Shown: positions 1-10,530, numbered from the stretch's first letter. The stretch: DNA of 64,000 nt from Candidatus Bacteroides pullicola (GCA_019115825.1 DXCV01000033.1:1-64000), one strand, 5' to 3'. Numbers and translations are program-made. Notes: generated by a model from the letters alone, not told the origin.

Positions 1-2
1 TC

Positions 3-1616
3 TATACCAAGGCGGCCGACGTGGGCGCCGACCTCGTGGGCAAGGTCGAGGCGGGCATCCCCGAGGACGACCCGCGCAACCCCGCCACCATTGCCGACAA
101 CGTGGGCGACAACGTGGGCGACGTGGCCGGCATGGGCGCCGACCTCTACGAAAGCTACTGCGGTTCCATCCTTGCCACGGCGGCACTGGGCGCCGCCGCC
201 TTCCTCCACGCCGACGACACGCTGATGCAGCTCAAGGCCGTCATCGCCCCCATGCTGATTGCCGCCGTGGGCATCCTGCTCTCCCTGGTCGGCATCTTCG
301 CCGTGCGCACCCGTGAGGACGCCCGGATGAAGGACCTGCTGGGCGCATTGTCTCTGGGCACCAACCTCAGTTCGGTGCTCATCGTGGCTGCCACCTTTCT
401 TATATTGTGGGCCTTGGGCATCGACAACTGGCAGTGGCTGTCCTGCTCCGTCGTGGTGGGCCTGCTGGTGGGCGTGGTCATCGGACGTTCCACGGAGTAC
501 TACACCTCGCAGTCCTATAAGCCGACTAAACGGCTCAGCGAGAGCGGAAAGACCGGACCCGCCACGGTCATCATCTCCGGCATCGGGTTGGGCATGTTGT
601 CCACGGCCATCCCGGTCATTGCGGTGGTCGTAGGCATCATCGCTTCCTACCTCTTTGCGTCCGGCTTCGACTTCAACAACGTAGCCATGGGCCTCTACGG
701 CATCGGCATCGCCTCCGTGGGCATGTTGTCCACGCTGGGCATTACGCTGGCCACGGACGCCTACGGACCCATTGCCGACAATGCCGGCGGCAACGCTGAG
801 ATGTCCGGCCTGGGCGAGGAAGTGCGCCGCCGCACGGACGCCCTCGATTCGCTGGGCAACACCACGGCCGCCACGGGCAAGGGCTTTGCCATCGGTTCCG
901 CTGCCCTGACGGGACTTTCCCTGCTGGCCTCCTATGTGGAGGAAATCCGCATCGGCCTGGACCGCCTGGGCACCACCACGCTGACCGTGGGCAACGAGCA
1001 AATTCCGCTGCAGGACGCCACGTTCTTCGACTTCATGCACTACTACGACGTCACGCTGATGAATCCCAAGGTCTTGTCCGGCATGTTCATCGGCTCCATG
1101 ATGGCCTTCCTCTTCTGCGGCCTGACGATGAATGCCGTGGGCCGTGCTGCCTCGCGCATGGTGGCCGAGGTGCGCCGCCAGTTCAATGAAATCAAGGGCA
1201 TCCTGGACGGCCGCGCCGAGCCGGACTACGAGCGTTGTGTGGCCATCTCCACCAAGGGCGCGCAGTGCGAGATGGTCGTTCCTTCGCTCCTGGCCATCAT
1301 CGCCCCGGTGGCCACAGGTCTCATCTTCGGCATACCGGGCGTGATGGGCCTGCTCGTCGGCGGCCTCAGTGCGGGCTTCGTCCTGGCGGTCTTCATGGCC
1401 AATGCCGGCGGCGCGTGGGACAATGCCAAGAAATATGTCGAAGAGGGTAACTTCGGCGGCAAGGGCAGCGAGGTCCACAAGGCCACCGTGGTGGGCGACA
1501 CCGTGGGCGACCCCTTCAAGGATACCTCCGGCCCCAGCCTGAATATCCTCGTCAAGCTGATGAGCATGGTGGCCATCGTCATGGCGGGACTGACTGTGGC
1601 GTGGAGCTTCTTCTGA
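3..1616 (+). CDS. hppA: Membrane-bound ion-translocating pyrophosphatase (3' part, start outside window)
   Basis: This integral membrane enzyme couples PPi hydrolysis to Na+ and/or H+ export. The open frame runs in from the window edge, so the N-terminus is missing and about 537 residues are visible, against roughly 700 or more for the family. It begins in the pyrophosphate-binding signature ([11 protein letters not shown]), followed by the acidic repeats [12 protein letters not shown] and, near the end, [14 protein letters not shown]. Many hydrophobic segments follow. In the [10 protein letters not shown] motif the family position that separates K+-dependent from K+-independent enzymes is Ala, which indicates the K+-dependent class. 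Such enzymes in Bacteroides include Na+ and dual Na+/H+ pumps. The choice of ion is inferred. Confidence 0.95.
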   Translation, partial: YTKAADVGADLVGKVEAGIPEDDPRNPATIADNVGDNVGDVAGMGADLYESYCGSILATAALGAAAFLHADDTLMQLKAVIAPMLIAAVGILLSLVGIFAVRTREDARMKDLLGALSLGTNLSSVLIVAATFLILWALGIDNWQWLSCSVVVGLLVGVVIGRSTEYYTSQSYKPTKRLSESGKTGPATVIISGIGLGMLSTAIPVIAVVVGIIASYLFASGFDFNNVAMGLYGIGIASVGMLSTLGITLATDAYGPIADNAGGNAEMSGLGEEVRRRTDALDSLGNTTAATGKGFAIGSAALTGLSLLASYVEEIRIGLDRLGTTTLTVGNEQIPLQDATFFDFMHYYDVTLMNPKVLSGMFIGSMMAFLFCGLTMNAVGRAASRMVAEVRRQFNEIKGILDGRAEPDYERCVAISTKGAQCEMVVPSLLAIIAPVATGLIFGIPGVMGLLVGGLSAGFVLAVFMANAGGAWDNAKKYVEEGNFGGKGSEVHKATVVGDTVGDPFKDTSGPSLNILVKLMSMVAIVMAGLTVAWSFF

Positions 1617-1637
1617 GCCTGTGTGGACATTCGTATT

Positions 1638-1716
1638 TTTTAGACGCGGATAATGCGGATTTAGCGGATTTCATTAGTTAACTAATCCGCACCATCCGCT
1701 AAATCCGCGTCTAAAA
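1638..1716. repeat. Imperfect palindrome of the GCGGATTTAGCGGATT family
   Basis: The outer arms 1638-1651 (TTTTAGACGCGGAT) and 1703-1716 are exact reverse complements. Inside are further GCGGAT repeats and a central ATTAGTTAACTAAT palindrome. It lies 20 bp after hppA and could fold as a 3' hairpin. A related palindrome lies after prfB at 25489-25554. Confidence 0.75.
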
Positions 1717-2005
1717 GATTATCCTTTTCCGACATCTGCCCGTTGGGCGTAGGTGACAGATTAATTTCTCAATTTCTTAACTTCTTAGTTCCTTAACAAC
1801 TCCGTAACAACCCTTTCATAACTCCTTAATAAGTTCTTAACAACTCCTTAACTTCTCTAATTAGTTGGCGTGGAAACGGCCTGAATTGTAAACTGGAGTT
1901 AACAAAATGGACGTTTTTACCGGCTTATTCCTAAATAAATGCTAAAACAGAAATCCCGTCGAGAAAAAAAGAACGTTCGTCGATGATTTCTCCGGATATT
2001 TTACG

Positions 2006-2013
2006 TACCTTTA
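2006..2013 (+). promoter_or_regulatory. Possible -7 box of the first SusC gene
   Basis: TACCTTTA matches the Bacteroides -7 consensus TAnnTTTG at 7 of 8 positions and lies 43 bp before the start codon. No clear -33 TTTG is seen at the right spacing. Confidence 0.35.
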
Positions 2014-2056
2014 CGCCAACGTGCAATATCTAATTGCTTAATTAAAAAATCACATT

Positions 2057-5000
2057 ATGCTAAAAGGACTTAAATCTATCAGCGCATTGCTCCTATGCTG
2101 TGCCATTAGTGGCGGGACGGTGTATGCAACGCCCAGTGAAAGACAAGTTTCTCAAGCCAGCCAGCAGCAGGATGGCACTTGTACGGGTGTAGTAGTGGAT
2201 GAAACCGGGATGACAGTCATCGGTGCATCTGTAGTAGTTAAAGGGACGAACAACGGGGCCATCACAGACCTCGATGGTAAGTTTTCCATCAAGAACGCCA
2301 AGCCTGGCGATGTCATTGTCATCACCTACGTGGGTTATTCGCCCATAGAGGTGACTTGGAACGGACAACCGCTGAACGTCACGCTGAAGGAAGATACCGA
2401 GATGCTGGAAGAGGTGGTTGTCGTAGGTTACGGTACGCAGAAGAAGGTCAACCTGACCGGTGCAGTCGCCATGACAGAGGGCGAAATCTTTGAGAACCGT
2501 CCTATCTCCAACATTGCCCAGGGTTTGCAGGGTGCCATCCCCAACCTGAATATCACAATGGGCAGCGGTGACCCGACGGCATCGGCCACGTTCAACATCC
2601 GTGGTATGACTTCTATCAATGGTGGTTCCGCCCTTATCCTGGTAGACGGCGTGGAAACCAACGACATCTCCTTGCTGAACCCGCAGGACATCGAGAGCAT
2701 CTCCGTGCTGAAGGATGCTTCGTCTGCCGCCGTGTATGGTGCGCGAGCTGCCTTCGGCGTGGTGCTCATCACGACCAAGCAGGGTAAGAAGAACCAGAAG
2801 GTGACGGTGAACTACAACAACAACTTCTCGTGGTCGGCACCGACCCGTCTGCCGGACGGCATGTCGTCAGACAAATGGATTGATGCGGTCAACCAGGCAA
2901 GTATCAATACGAACAATTCAATGGCTTTCTCGCAAGACTTGACGGATGCCATTCATTACTATCATGATAATCCCGGCACTCCCGCAGTGTTCATCGATGA
3001 AACGGGACAGTACACCGCATTAGGGCAGTGGGCATACGCAGGCAACACAGACTGGTTTGAAGAGTTCTATAAGAAGAACGCTTTCATGCAGCAGCACAAT
3101 GCCAGCATCCAGGGCGGTACGGAGAAGAACACCTACTATGCTTCTATCGGCTACAAAGGGCAGGATGGTTTGTTCCGTTTTGGTGAGGACCACTACAAGC
3201 GCATCAACATGTCGTTCAACTTCACCACGCAGGTGACTGACTGGTTGGAACTCGGCTTCCGTGCCAAGTATAATCGCAATGAAACAGACCAGCCCAATAC
3301 GCAGGCGTATTTGGGAAGTAATCCTTACCATGAGTTGTACCGTGCTTTCCCCTTCATTCCTATTTATATGAACGATGGGAAGACGTTCGCCGCTGTGGCA
3401 GGTAACAACTTCAACTACAATATCGCAGGTATCCAGGCACAAGCCGGCCGCAATACCAACAAGTATGACGATATCTGGTACACCGGTTCGTTCAACCTGA
3501 CCCCCATCAAGGGGCTCTCTGTCAAGGGTGACTTTACCGGCAACCGTTACTTCAGCACGGCCCGCAGCAGCTTCAAGCAACTGTATCAGACGCAGCCGGA
3601 CGGCTCACAAATCGTGCAGGGTGCCAACAGCAGTGCTTCGATGCGTAAGTACGATGACACGTACACGGCATTGAACTTGTGGGCAGAATACAAGGGCACC
3701 ATCAAGGATGACCACTCATACACCATCATGGCCGGTTACAACCAGGAAAAGAAAACCACCAGCAACATGTATGGCGTGGTACAGAACCTTTATTTGCAAG
3801 ATTTCCCCATCCTCGACATGGCTTCGAACATCCAGACCCTGACCGAAGCGGCTACGGTTTGGGCTGTGCAGGGTGCTTTCTTCCGCATCAATTATGACTA
3901 TAAGGGCAAGTATCTGTTGGAGGTGAACGGCCGTTATGACGGTTCGTCCAAATATGCTTCCGGCAGCCAGTGGGGCTTCTTCCCCTCCGCCTCCATCGGT
4001 TGGAGATTGTCTGAAGAAAAATTCTTCGAACCTGCCCGCGACCTCTTCCAGAACGTCAAGCTTCGTGCTTCTGTCGGTTCGTTGGGCAACCAGGTGACTA
4101 ATGGCAACTTCGACTTCATCAGTACCATTGGCAGTGAACAGTTGAACTACATCATCGGCGGTGCCCGTCCTAACGGCATCACGGCCCCGACGTTGGCTTA
4201 CCTCAATACCACGTGGGAAAAGGTGACGACGGCTGACTTCGGCTTGGACATCAATATGCTGAACAACCGCCTGACGGCTTCGTTCGACTATTACCTGCGC
4301 TATACCAACGACATGATTGTGTCCCGCACCTATCCGAACACAATGGGCGCCAGCGGCGGTAAAGAAAACCTGGCCAACATGCGCACCAACGGTTGGGAAT
4401 TGAGCGTCAACTGGACAGACCGTATCCAGGACGTGCTGGGCAGCCCGTTGGAGTATAACATTGGCATCGGCATTTCGGACGCTTTCTCCACCATCACGAA
4501 GTATGACAACCCGACCGGCACGCTGAACGACCTCTATGTGGGCAAGAAAATCGGTGAAATCTGGGGTTACACCACCGAAGGTTTCATCCAGGACGCAGCA
4601 GAAGCCGCCCTGCAGTCCGAGCGTCAGTCTTACATTTCCAATACGTGGATTCCGGGCGATATCCGCTATGCAGACCTCAATGGCGATGGCGTGGTGAACA
4701 ACGGTGATGCCTCGAAAGGCCCCATCAACACGTTGAGCAACCATGGCGACTTGAAGGTCATTGGTAATAATACTCCGCGTTATCGCTTCAATATCAATCT
4801 AGGCTTCAACTGGAAGGGATTCGATGTGCGTGCCTTGTTCGAAGGCGTGATGAAGCGCGACGTTTGGCTGAGTTCCGTTTTGTTCTGGGGCTACGACAGC
4901 ACTTGGCAGAATACGCTGAATGACTATATCGTGGATAACTCGTGGTCTGAGGACAATCCGAATGCTTATTATCCTGTGCCTTTGTACAACAGTAGAAGCA

Positions 5001-5302
5001 GACAGACGCAGACCAAGTATTTGCAGAACGGTGCCTATATCCGTTTGCGTGACCTGACCGTAGGTTACACGCTGCCGCAATCGTGGTTGCAGCCTATCGG
5101 CGTGCAGGCTCTCAAGGTCTTCTTCAGTGCCCAAAACCTGTGGGAAGCTACCGGTATGTATAAATATGTGGATCCCGATATGACGGCCAGTGCCAACCAA
5201 AACACGAATAATGGTACGACCAATCTCGGTGTCTTCACCGGCGATATGAAGGGTTATCCTTTCTGCCGTTCTTTCTCGTTCGGTGTAAATCTTACATTCT
5301 AA
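2057..5302 (+). CDS. SusC/RagA-family TonB-linked outer membrane transporter
   Basis: This is a 1081-residue TonB-dependent outer membrane channel for glycan or peptide uptake. It starts with a signal peptide, followed by a carboxypeptidase-regulatory-like domain (about residues 40-115, ending in the TonB-box-like region EEVVVVGYG). A plug domain follows (about 120-240, with VLKDASSAAVYGARAAFGVVLITT) and then a long beta-barrel ending in an aromatic residue (LTF). It is 17 bp from the SusD gene and surely co-transcribed. No glycoside hydrolase or regulator is nearby, so the substrate cannot be guessed. Confidence 0.95.
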   Translation: MLKGLKSISALLLCCAISGGTVYATPSERQVSQASQQQDGTCTGVVVDETGMTVIGASVVVKGTNNGAITDLDGKFSIKNAKPGDVIVITYVGYSPIEVTWNGQPLNVTLKEDTEMLEEVVVVGYGTQKKVNLTGAVAMTEGEIFENRPISNIAQGLQGAIPNLNITMGSGDPTASATFNIRGMTSINGGSALILVDGVETNDISLLNPQDIESISVLKDASSAAVYGARAAFGVVLITTKQGKKNQKVTVNYNNNFSWSAPTRLPDGMSSDKWIDAVNQASINTNNSMAFSQDLTDAIHYYHDNPGTPAVFIDETGQYTALGQWAYAGNTDWFEEFYKKNAFMQQHNASIQGGTEKNTYYASIGYKGQDGLFRFGEDHYKRINMSFNFTTQVTDWLELGFRAKYNRNETDQPNTQAYLGSNPYHELYRAFPFIPIYMNDGKTFAAVAGNNFNYNIAGIQAQAGRNTNKYDDIWYTGSFNLTPIKGLSVKGDFTGNRYFSTARSSFKQLYQTQPDGSQIVQGANSSASMRKYDDTYTALNLWAEYKGTIKDDHSYTIMAGYNQEKKTTSNMYGVVQNLYLQDFPILDMASNIQTLTEAATVWAVQGAFFRINYDYKGKYLLEVNGRYDGSSKYASGSQWGFFPSASIGWRLSEEKFFEPARDLFQNVKLRASVGSLGNQVTNGNFDFISTIGSEQLNYIIGGARPNGITAPTLAYLNTTWEKVTTADFGLDINMLNNRLTASFDYYLRYTNDMIVSRTYPNTMGASGGKENLANMRTNGWELSVNWTDRIQDVLGSPLEYNIGIGISDAFSTITKYDNPTGTLNDLYVGKKIGEIWGYTTEGFIQDAAEAALQSERQSYISNTWIPGDIRYADLNGDGVVNNGDASKGPINTLSNHGDLKVIGNNTPRYRFNINLGFNWKGFDVRALFEGVMKRDVWLSSVLFWGYDSTWQNTLNDYIVDNSWSEDNPNAYYPVPLYNSRSRQTQTKYLQNGAYIRLRDLTVGYTLPQSWLQPIGVQALKVFFSAQNLWEATGMYKYVDPDMTASANQNTNNGTTNLGVFTGDMKGYPFCRSFSFGVNLTF

Positions 5303-5319
5303 TTTCCTAAAAACGAAGC

Positions 5320-7107
5320 ATGATTATGAAAAAGTTATCTATATTGACAGGAGGCGTGTTCGCATTGGCGGCTCTGTCTGCCTGTGATTACCTGGATTTG
5401 GAACCGCTGGATGCCATCGGTACCGACCAGTTCTATGAAACGGCCAATTCCATTGCGTTGGAGCAGTATTGCAACGACCTCTATCCCAAGCTGATTGTCG
5501 GTTATGGCTCACCGGCCAGCTATGACTGGGGTATGTTCGGCGAGGATGAGTCGGGCGACGACCATCTGCCTTGGGATCGCAATGCCACCAGTTTTGGTCT
5601 GCGTACCGTGCCTTCCAGTGCCAGCAACACGCAGTGGACGTGGACGAACATCCGTGCCTGCAACGACTTCCTGAACAATTATATGCGCTCGCCCGAGAGC
5701 GACGAGGTGAAGCACCGCTATGCAGGCGAAATCCTGTTCTTCAAGACGCTGGACTATTACAACAAGTTGAAGACCTATGGCGATGTGCCTTGGCTGGACA
5801 ACGTGTTGAATCCCGGTGACGAGGAACTGTATAAAGCTCGCGACTCCCGTACTGTCGTGGCGGCAAATATGTTGCGCGACATCGACCAGGCTATCGAATG
5901 GCTGCCCAGAAAATCAGACGTTACCCGCGTAAGCAAGGATGCCGCCCTGGCCTTGAAAGCCCGTTTCTGCTTGTTCGAAGGCACGTGGCGCAAGTATCAT
6001 GGTTTGGATACGGAGAATGATCTTTATCTGAACGAGGCATTTGCTGCCACCACTGAGTTGATGAAGTCTGAATATGGGTATTCACTCTATACGAATGGCG
6101 ACCCGAATACGTCCTATCACGAATTGTTTGTGTTGGATGACCAGGCAAACAATCCGGAGGTCATCTTGTCGAAAGCATACGATCCGGGCATCGGTTTGGG
6201 TAACAACCTTACCCGCCAGCTTTATCTGGCCGAAGCAGGACAAATCAGAGGTATTGGCAAGAATTTGATAGATTCTTACCTGTGTGCCGAGACGGGTCTG
6301 CCTATCTCGCTGTGCGGTTGTCCGGGACATACCACCTATACGACGCTGAATGCAGAGTTGGCCAATCGTGACCCGCGTTTGCTGCAGACAACACCTAATA
6401 CGGATCCGAATGGTGTAAATCATTACTATAACACCACCCAGGTTGCTCCGAATGTTGCCAGACTTTTTGACACAGGTGCTGCCACGGCTTCTTCTACGGG
6501 TTATCCTTGCGTGAAGTATTACGATGTGACAGAATATAATCCTGCTCACTACATGGGCACAATGGATGCGCCGGTGTTCCGCTTTGGCGAAATCCTGTTG
6601 ATTCGTGCCGAGGCTGCTGCCGAATTGGGCACTATCAACCAGCAGATTCTGGACGAGACCATCAACGCCTTGCGCAAGCGTGTAGGCTTCAACCATAACC
6701 TGACGGTGAATGTTCCGTTTGACGATCCCGTTATCGCAGCGGATTATCCCAATGTGCAGGGCAGCAACGCGAAGCTGATTCGTGAAATCCGCCGCGAACG
6801 TCGTATTGAAATGTTCGGCGAAGGTGTGCGTTACGATGACATCCGTCGTTGGGCATGTGGCAACCTGCTGACGCAGCCGCGTCGGGGCATCAACATCACC
6901 GGTGCAGGCTTTACGGCTGAACAGCAACAGACTCTGCGCGACCAAGTGGGCGTGAACGAGAAGGGTGAATTGCTCATCTATTCTGTCCGTTATACTGGTC
7001 AGAACCCCGAACCTCAGTTCGAAGACCCGAAGGACTATCTGTCCCCCATTCCGACGGATGAAATCGGTGTGAACCCGAACCTTGAGCAGAATCCGGGATG
7101 GCAATAA
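5320..7107 (+). CDS. SusD/RagB-family nutrient-binding outer membrane lipoprotein
   Basis: This is the partner lid lipoprotein of the SusC transporter just upstream. A lipobox (LSAC, Cys22) follows a short hydrophobic signal. The 595-residue protein has the SusD pattern of TPR-like helices with the C-terminal RagB/SusD region (IREIRRERRIEMFGEGVRYDDIRRW). It ends in the usual LSPIPTDEI...NPNLEQNPGW tail. ATG codons at 5320 and 5326 are both possible; the second gives the more typical MKK start. A strong terminator follows 30 bp downstream, so the unit is only these two genes. Confidence 0.95.
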   Translation: MIMKKLSILTGGVFALAALSACDYLDLEPLDAIGTDQFYETANSIALEQYCNDLYPKLIVGYGSPASYDWGMFGEDESGDDHLPWDRNATSFGLRTVPSSASNTQWTWTNIRACNDFLNNYMRSPESDEVKHRYAGEILFFKTLDYYNKLKTYGDVPWLDNVLNPGDEELYKARDSRTVVAANMLRDIDQAIEWLPRKSDVTRVSKDAALALKARFCLFEGTWRKYHGLDTENDLYLNEAFAATTELMKSEYGYSLYTNGDPNTSYHELFVLDDQANNPEVILSKAYDPGIGLGNNLTRQLYLAEAGQIRGIGKNLIDSYLCAETGLPISLCGCPGHTTYTTLNAELANRDPRLLQTTPNTDPNGVNHYYNTTQVAPNVARLFDTGAATASSTGYPCVKYYDVTEYNPAHYMGTMDAPVFRFGEILLIRAEAAAELGTINQQILDETINALRKRVGFNHNLTVNVPFDDPVIAADYPNVQGSNAKLIREIRRERRIEMFGEGVRYDDIRRWACGNLLTQPRRGINITGAGFTAEQQQTLRDQVGVNEKGELLIYSVRYTGQNPEPQFEDPKDYLSPIPTDEIGVNPNLEQNPGWQ

Positions 7108-7137
7108 GTATGAATTCTATTGAATAACCCTTTTGAT

Positions 7138-7171
7138 ATCCCCGACGTCGTGAGGCGTCGGGGATTTTTTT
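7138..7171 (+). terminator. Rho-independent terminator after SusD
   Basis: The ten-base arms ATCCCCGACG (7138-7147) and CGTCGGGGAT (7156-7165) pair perfectly around an 8-base loop and are followed by six or more Ts. It ends the SusC/SusD transcript. Confidence 0.9.
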
Positions 7172-7201
7172 GTGCAGGTCGGATGATAATTCCGCTTTTC
7201 G

Positions 7202-7233
7202 CTTGCAAACTCGCTAAAATCCGCTTATTTTTG
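7202..7233 (+). promoter_or_regulatory. Promoter of the Rpn-family gene
   Basis: CTTG (7202-7205), a 20-bp spacer and TATTTTTG (7226-7233) fit the Bacteroides promoter with one mismatch in the -33 box. The leader to the ATG at 7330 would be about 90 bases. Confidence 0.5.
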
Positions 7234-7329
7234 TCCGAGGAATCACAAAAAGGAGGAGGAAACAATGGGCATATTACCTGCCCGTATAGGAAATTGAGAC
7301 TTTGTGGTTAATATAAATAGGATAGAAAT

Positions 7330-8187
7330 ATGGCAAGATTCATTAACCCTTTTACGGATGTCGGCTTCAAGCTAATCTTTGGTCAGGCAATCAACAAGGA
7401 TTTGCTGATGGATTTTTTGAACAGTCTGTTCGAAGGCGAAAAGCGTATCACGGACATCACCTTTTTAGACAAGGAAATGCTGGGTTTTTCCGTGGAGGAT
7501 CGCAGTTGCATTTACGACATCTATTGCACCAACGAGGACGGTGAGCATTTCATCGTGGAGATGCAGAACCGCGGCCATGTGAACTTTCGTGAACGTGCCC
7601 TTTTTTATCTTTCGCAGGCCATTGTCCGGCAAGGCGAGAAAGGCGTGGGCTGGCTATTTGACCTGAAAGCCGTCTATGGTATTTTCTTTATGAATTTCCG
7701 TTTGGGAGGCTTAGGAGACAAACTTCGCACGGATGTCTTGCTGGCTGATCGGGACACGCATCAAATTTTCACGGACAAGATGCGTTATGTCTTTTTGCAA
7801 CTGCCTTCCTTCCAAAAGGATGAGACGTCTTGTGAAACCGATTTTGAACGCTGGATATATATACTGAAGAATATGGATACGCTGCAACGAATGCCATTCA
7901 AACTCCGCAAGGCTGTCTTTCAGCGCTTGGAGGACATTGTGGACATCGCCTCCCTTTCCAAGGAGGATCGCATCAAGTATGACGAGAGCATCAAGACCTA
8001 TCGCGACAATCTCGTGACAGAAGCTTATGCCTTGCAGAAAGGCCGAACTGAAGGTCGTGCAGAGGGTTTCCTCGAAGCCAATCGGCGGAATGCCCGTGCC
8101 ATGAAAGCCAAAGGGCTTCCTATGGAACTGATAGCGGAAATCACCGGCCTGTCTGCGCAGGAAATCAATGACCTGGACGGTAAATAG
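7330..8187 (+). CDS. Rpn-family PD-(D/E)XK nuclease / putative transposase
   Basis: This 285-residue protein belongs to the Rpn (recombination-promoting nuclease) / PDDEXK_2 family, common in Bacteroides and often labelled as transposase. Diagnostic are the start FINPFTDVGFKLIFGQAINK, the nuclease core with Asp in CIYDIYC, and the ExQ in IVEMQNR at about residues 76-80. The C-terminal region has a KGRTEGRAEG stretch typical of this family. E. coli Rpn proteins are DNA endonucleases that promote RecA-independent recombination; activity here is inferred. The stop codon lies within the first bases of a 255-bp dispersed repeat. Confidence 0.85.
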   Translation: MARFINPFTDVGFKLIFGQAINKDLLMDFLNSLFEGEKRITDITFLDKEMLGFSVEDRSCIYDIYCTNEDGEHFIVEMQNRGHVNFRERALFYLSQAIVRQGEKGVGWLFDLKAVYGIFFMNFRLGGLGDKLRTDVLLADRDTHQIFTDKMRYVFLQLPSFQKDETSCETDFERWIYILKNMDTLQRMPFKLRKAVFQRLEDIVDIASLSKEDRIKYDESIKTYRDNLVTEAYALQKGRTEGRAEGFLEANRRNARAMKAKGLPMELIAEITGLSAQEINDLDGK

Positions 8188-8433
8188 GAATTTAGATTTC
8201 AACACAGAGACACTAAGACACAAAGTTTTATTGATACCGTCCATTTCATTGTTAGCGGTATAGAGAGCACAGAGTTTGTGACTTCGTCACTACAAAGAGG
8301 CAAGAACTGTTCTCCGTGACCTCTTGGCGGCAACGCCGTCCCTCTGTGCTTTTAAAAAGATTCGTGTGGTAGCAATGCTACTTATGAACTCTGTGTCTCT
8401 GTGTTTGAATAATCACCGATAAATTATCATTTG
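8181..8433 (+). repeat. MITE-like dispersed repeat, copy A
   Basis: This stretch of about 253 bp matches, in reverse orientation, 27493-27750. Near its ends are inverted sequences: AACACAGAGACAC (about 8201) and GTGTCTCTGTGTTTG (about 8393-8407). It holds internal short palindromes (GTGACTTCGTCAC, GGCGGCAACGCCG) and no coding capacity. It fills the gap between the Rpn gene and the acyl-CoA synthetase gene. Confidence 0.9.
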
Positions 8434-8461
8434 ACTTTGAATACTTAATTCGACATAGCTT

Positions 8462-10528
8462 ATGATTAACCAACAACTCCTTCGCCCCGACAGCATCATC
8501 GTCGTAGGCGCATCGAACAACATACACAAGCCCGGTGGCGCCTTGCTGCGCAACCTCATCAGCGGACAATATTCGGGTACGCTCTATGCCGTCAATCCCA
8601 AGGAAACCGAGGTGCAGGGCGTCCGTGCCTATCCCTCGGTGCAGGAAGTGCCGTCGGCCGACCTGGCTGTGCTGGCCATCCCCGCCGCTGCCTGTCCTGA
8701 CGCCGTGGACGTGCTGGTGGAAAAGGGTGTCAAAGCCTTCATCATCCTGTCGGCGGGCTTTGGCGAAGAGACGCACGAGGGTGCCCTGCTGGAAGAGCGC
8801 ATCCTCCGGACGGTCAATGACCACCATGCCGCCCTCGTCGGTCCCAACTGCATCGGCCTGCTCACGACGTGGCACCACAGCGTCTTCTCGCAACCCATCC
8901 CGCAACTGCATCCGCAGGGCGTGGACCTCATCTCCAGCTCGGGCGCGACGGCGGTCTTCATCCTGGAGAGTGCCGTCACCAAGGGTCTGCAGTTCAACTC
9001 CGTCTGGTCCGTGGGCAACGCCACGCAGATAGGCGTGGAGGACGTGTTGCAGTACCTGGACGAGCACTTCGACCCGGAGCATGATTCGCGCATCAAGCTA
9101 CTCTATATAGAAAGTATAGGTGACCCGGATCGTCTGCTGTTCCATGCCTCGTCGCTCATCCGCAAGGGATGCCGCATCGCCGCCATCAAGGCGGGCAGCA
9201 GTGAGAGCGGCAGCCGGGCGGCTTCGTCGCACACGGGGGCTATCGCCAGCAGCGATTCGGCGGTGGAGGCCCTGTTCCGCAAGGCGGGCATCGTGCGCTG
9301 CTTCTCGCGCGAGGAGCTGACCACCGTGGGCTGTGTCTTCACCCTGCCCGAACTGAAGGGACGCAACTTCGCCATCGTCACCCATGCCGGAGGCCCCGGC
9401 GTGATGCTGACCGATGCCCTGAGCAAGGGCGGGTTGAACGTCCCCAAACTGGAAGGCCCGCTGGTGGACGAACTGAAAGCGCAACTCTATCCCGGCGCTG
9501 CCGTGGGCAATCCCATCGACATCCTGGCCACGGGCACGCCCGAGCATCTGGCGCTCTGCCTGGACTATTGCGAGGAGAAGTTTGAGCATATCGACGCCGT
9601 GCTGGCCATCTTCGGTACGCCGGGGTTGGTGACGATGTATAAGATGTATGACGTGCTGCACGAGAAGATGCAGCATTGCCGCAAGCCCATTTTCCCCATC
9701 CTTCCGTCCGTCAATACCGCCGGTGCCGAAGTGGCCGACTTCCTGGCCAAGGGACATGTGAACTTTGCCGACGAGGTGACGCTGGGCACGGCCTTGAGCC
9801 GCGTGTTGAACGCCCCGCGCCCCGCCAACAACGAGATTGAGCTGTTCGGGGTGGACGTGCCGCGCATCCGCCGCATCATCGACTCCATCCAGGAGGACGG
9901 CTATATCCCGCCCTACCAGGTGCAGGCGTTGCTGCGTTCGGCCGGCATCCCGGTGGTGGACGAGTTCGTGTCCGTCAAGAAGGAAGAGGTGCTGGCTTTC
10001 GCCCGCCGCACGGAATTCCCCGTGGTGGCGAAGGTGGTAGGCCCCGTGCACAAGTCGGACGTGGGCGGCGTGGTGCTGAACATCAAGACCGAGCAGCACC
10101 TGGCCCTGGAGTTCGACCGCATGATGCAGATTCCCGGCGCGACATCCGTGATGGTGCAACCCATGCTGAAAGGCACGGAGCTGTTCATTGGCGCGAAATA
10201 CGAGGAGAAGTTCGGCCATGTGGTGCTCTGCGGCCTGGGAGGCATCTTCGTGGAGGTGCTGAAGGATGTGTCGTCCGGCCTCGCCCCGCTGAGCTACGAG
10301 GAAGCTTACTCCATGATACGCTCCCTGCGCGCCTACAAGATTATCAAGGGCACGCGCGGCCAGAAAGGCGTCAACGAGGACAAGTTCGCGGAGATTATCG
10401 TCCGCCTCTCCACCCTGCTGCGCTTCGCCACGGAAATCAAGGAGATGGACATCAACCCGCTGCTCGCCACGGAGAAGAACGTCATAGCCGTGGATGCGCG
10501 CATACGCATTGAGAAGGACAAAGAATAA
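8462..10528 (+). CDS. Acyl/acetyl-CoA synthetase, ADP-forming, fused alpha and beta subunits
   Basis: This 688-residue NDP-forming acyl-CoA synthetase interconverts an acyl-CoA plus ADP and phosphate with the free acid plus ATP. The N-terminal half is the CoA-binding Rossmann domain (VVGASNNIHKPGG) followed by succinyl-CoA-synthetase-like ligase domains. His257 in SSHTGA is the expected phosphohistidine. The C-terminal 230 residues form an ATP-grasp domain (FPVVAKVVGPVHKSDVGGV, and GLGGIFVEVLKDV). There is no GNAT domain, so it is not a Pat-type lysine acetyltransferase. Its likely role is acetate or other acid production with ATP gain. It converges on yifB with a 2-bp gap. Confidence 0.9.
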   Translation: MINQQLLRPDSIIVVGASNNIHKPGGALLRNLISGQYSGTLYAVNPKETEVQGVRAYPSVQEVPSADLAVLAIPAAACPDAVDVLVEKGVKAFIILSAGFGEETHEGALLEERILRTVNDHHAALVGPNCIGLLTTWHHSVFSQPIPQLHPQGVDLISSSGATAVFILESAVTKGLQFNSVWSVGNATQIGVEDVLQYLDEHFDPEHDSRIKLLYIESIGDPDRLLFHASSLIRKGCRIAAIKAGSSESGSRAASSHTGAIASSDSAVEALFRKAGIVRCFSREELTTVGCVFTLPELKGRNFAIVTHAGGPGVMLTDALSKGGLNVPKLEGPLVDELKAQLYPGAAVGNPIDILATGTPEHLALCLDYCEEKFEHIDAVLAIFGTPGLVTMYKMYDVLHEKMQHCRKPIFPILPSVNTAGAEVADFLAKGHVNFADEVTLGTALSRVLNAPRPANNEIELFGVDVPRIRRIIDSIQEDGYIPPYQVQALLRSAGIPVVDEFVSVKKEEVLAFARRTEFPVVAKVVGPVHKSDVGGVVLNIKTEQHLALEFDRMMQIPGATSVMVQPMLKGTELFIGAKYEEKFGHVVLCGLGGIFVEVLKDVSSGLAPLSYEEAYSMIRSLRAYKIIKGTRGQKGVNEDKFAEIIVRLSTLLRFATEIKEMDINPLLATEKNVIAVDARIRIEKDKE

Positions 10529-10530
10529 AG

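Larger units (their letters stand above)
1617..2056. other. Intergenic region, 440 bp, repeats and AT-rich leader
   Basis: No gene is seen here. The first 100 bases hold a long imperfect palindrome (listed separately). After that comes a stretch at about 1760-1860 with several copies of a motif close to TTAACAACTCC or AACTCCTTAA. The last 120 bases form the AT-rich leader of the SusC gene. Confidence 0.7.

Noticed and set aside
7330-8433. Complete insertion sequence made of the Rpn-family gene plus repeat
   Set aside because: The repeat occurs only on one side of the gene and its second copy has no Rpn gene beside it, so the two are not shown to be one element.
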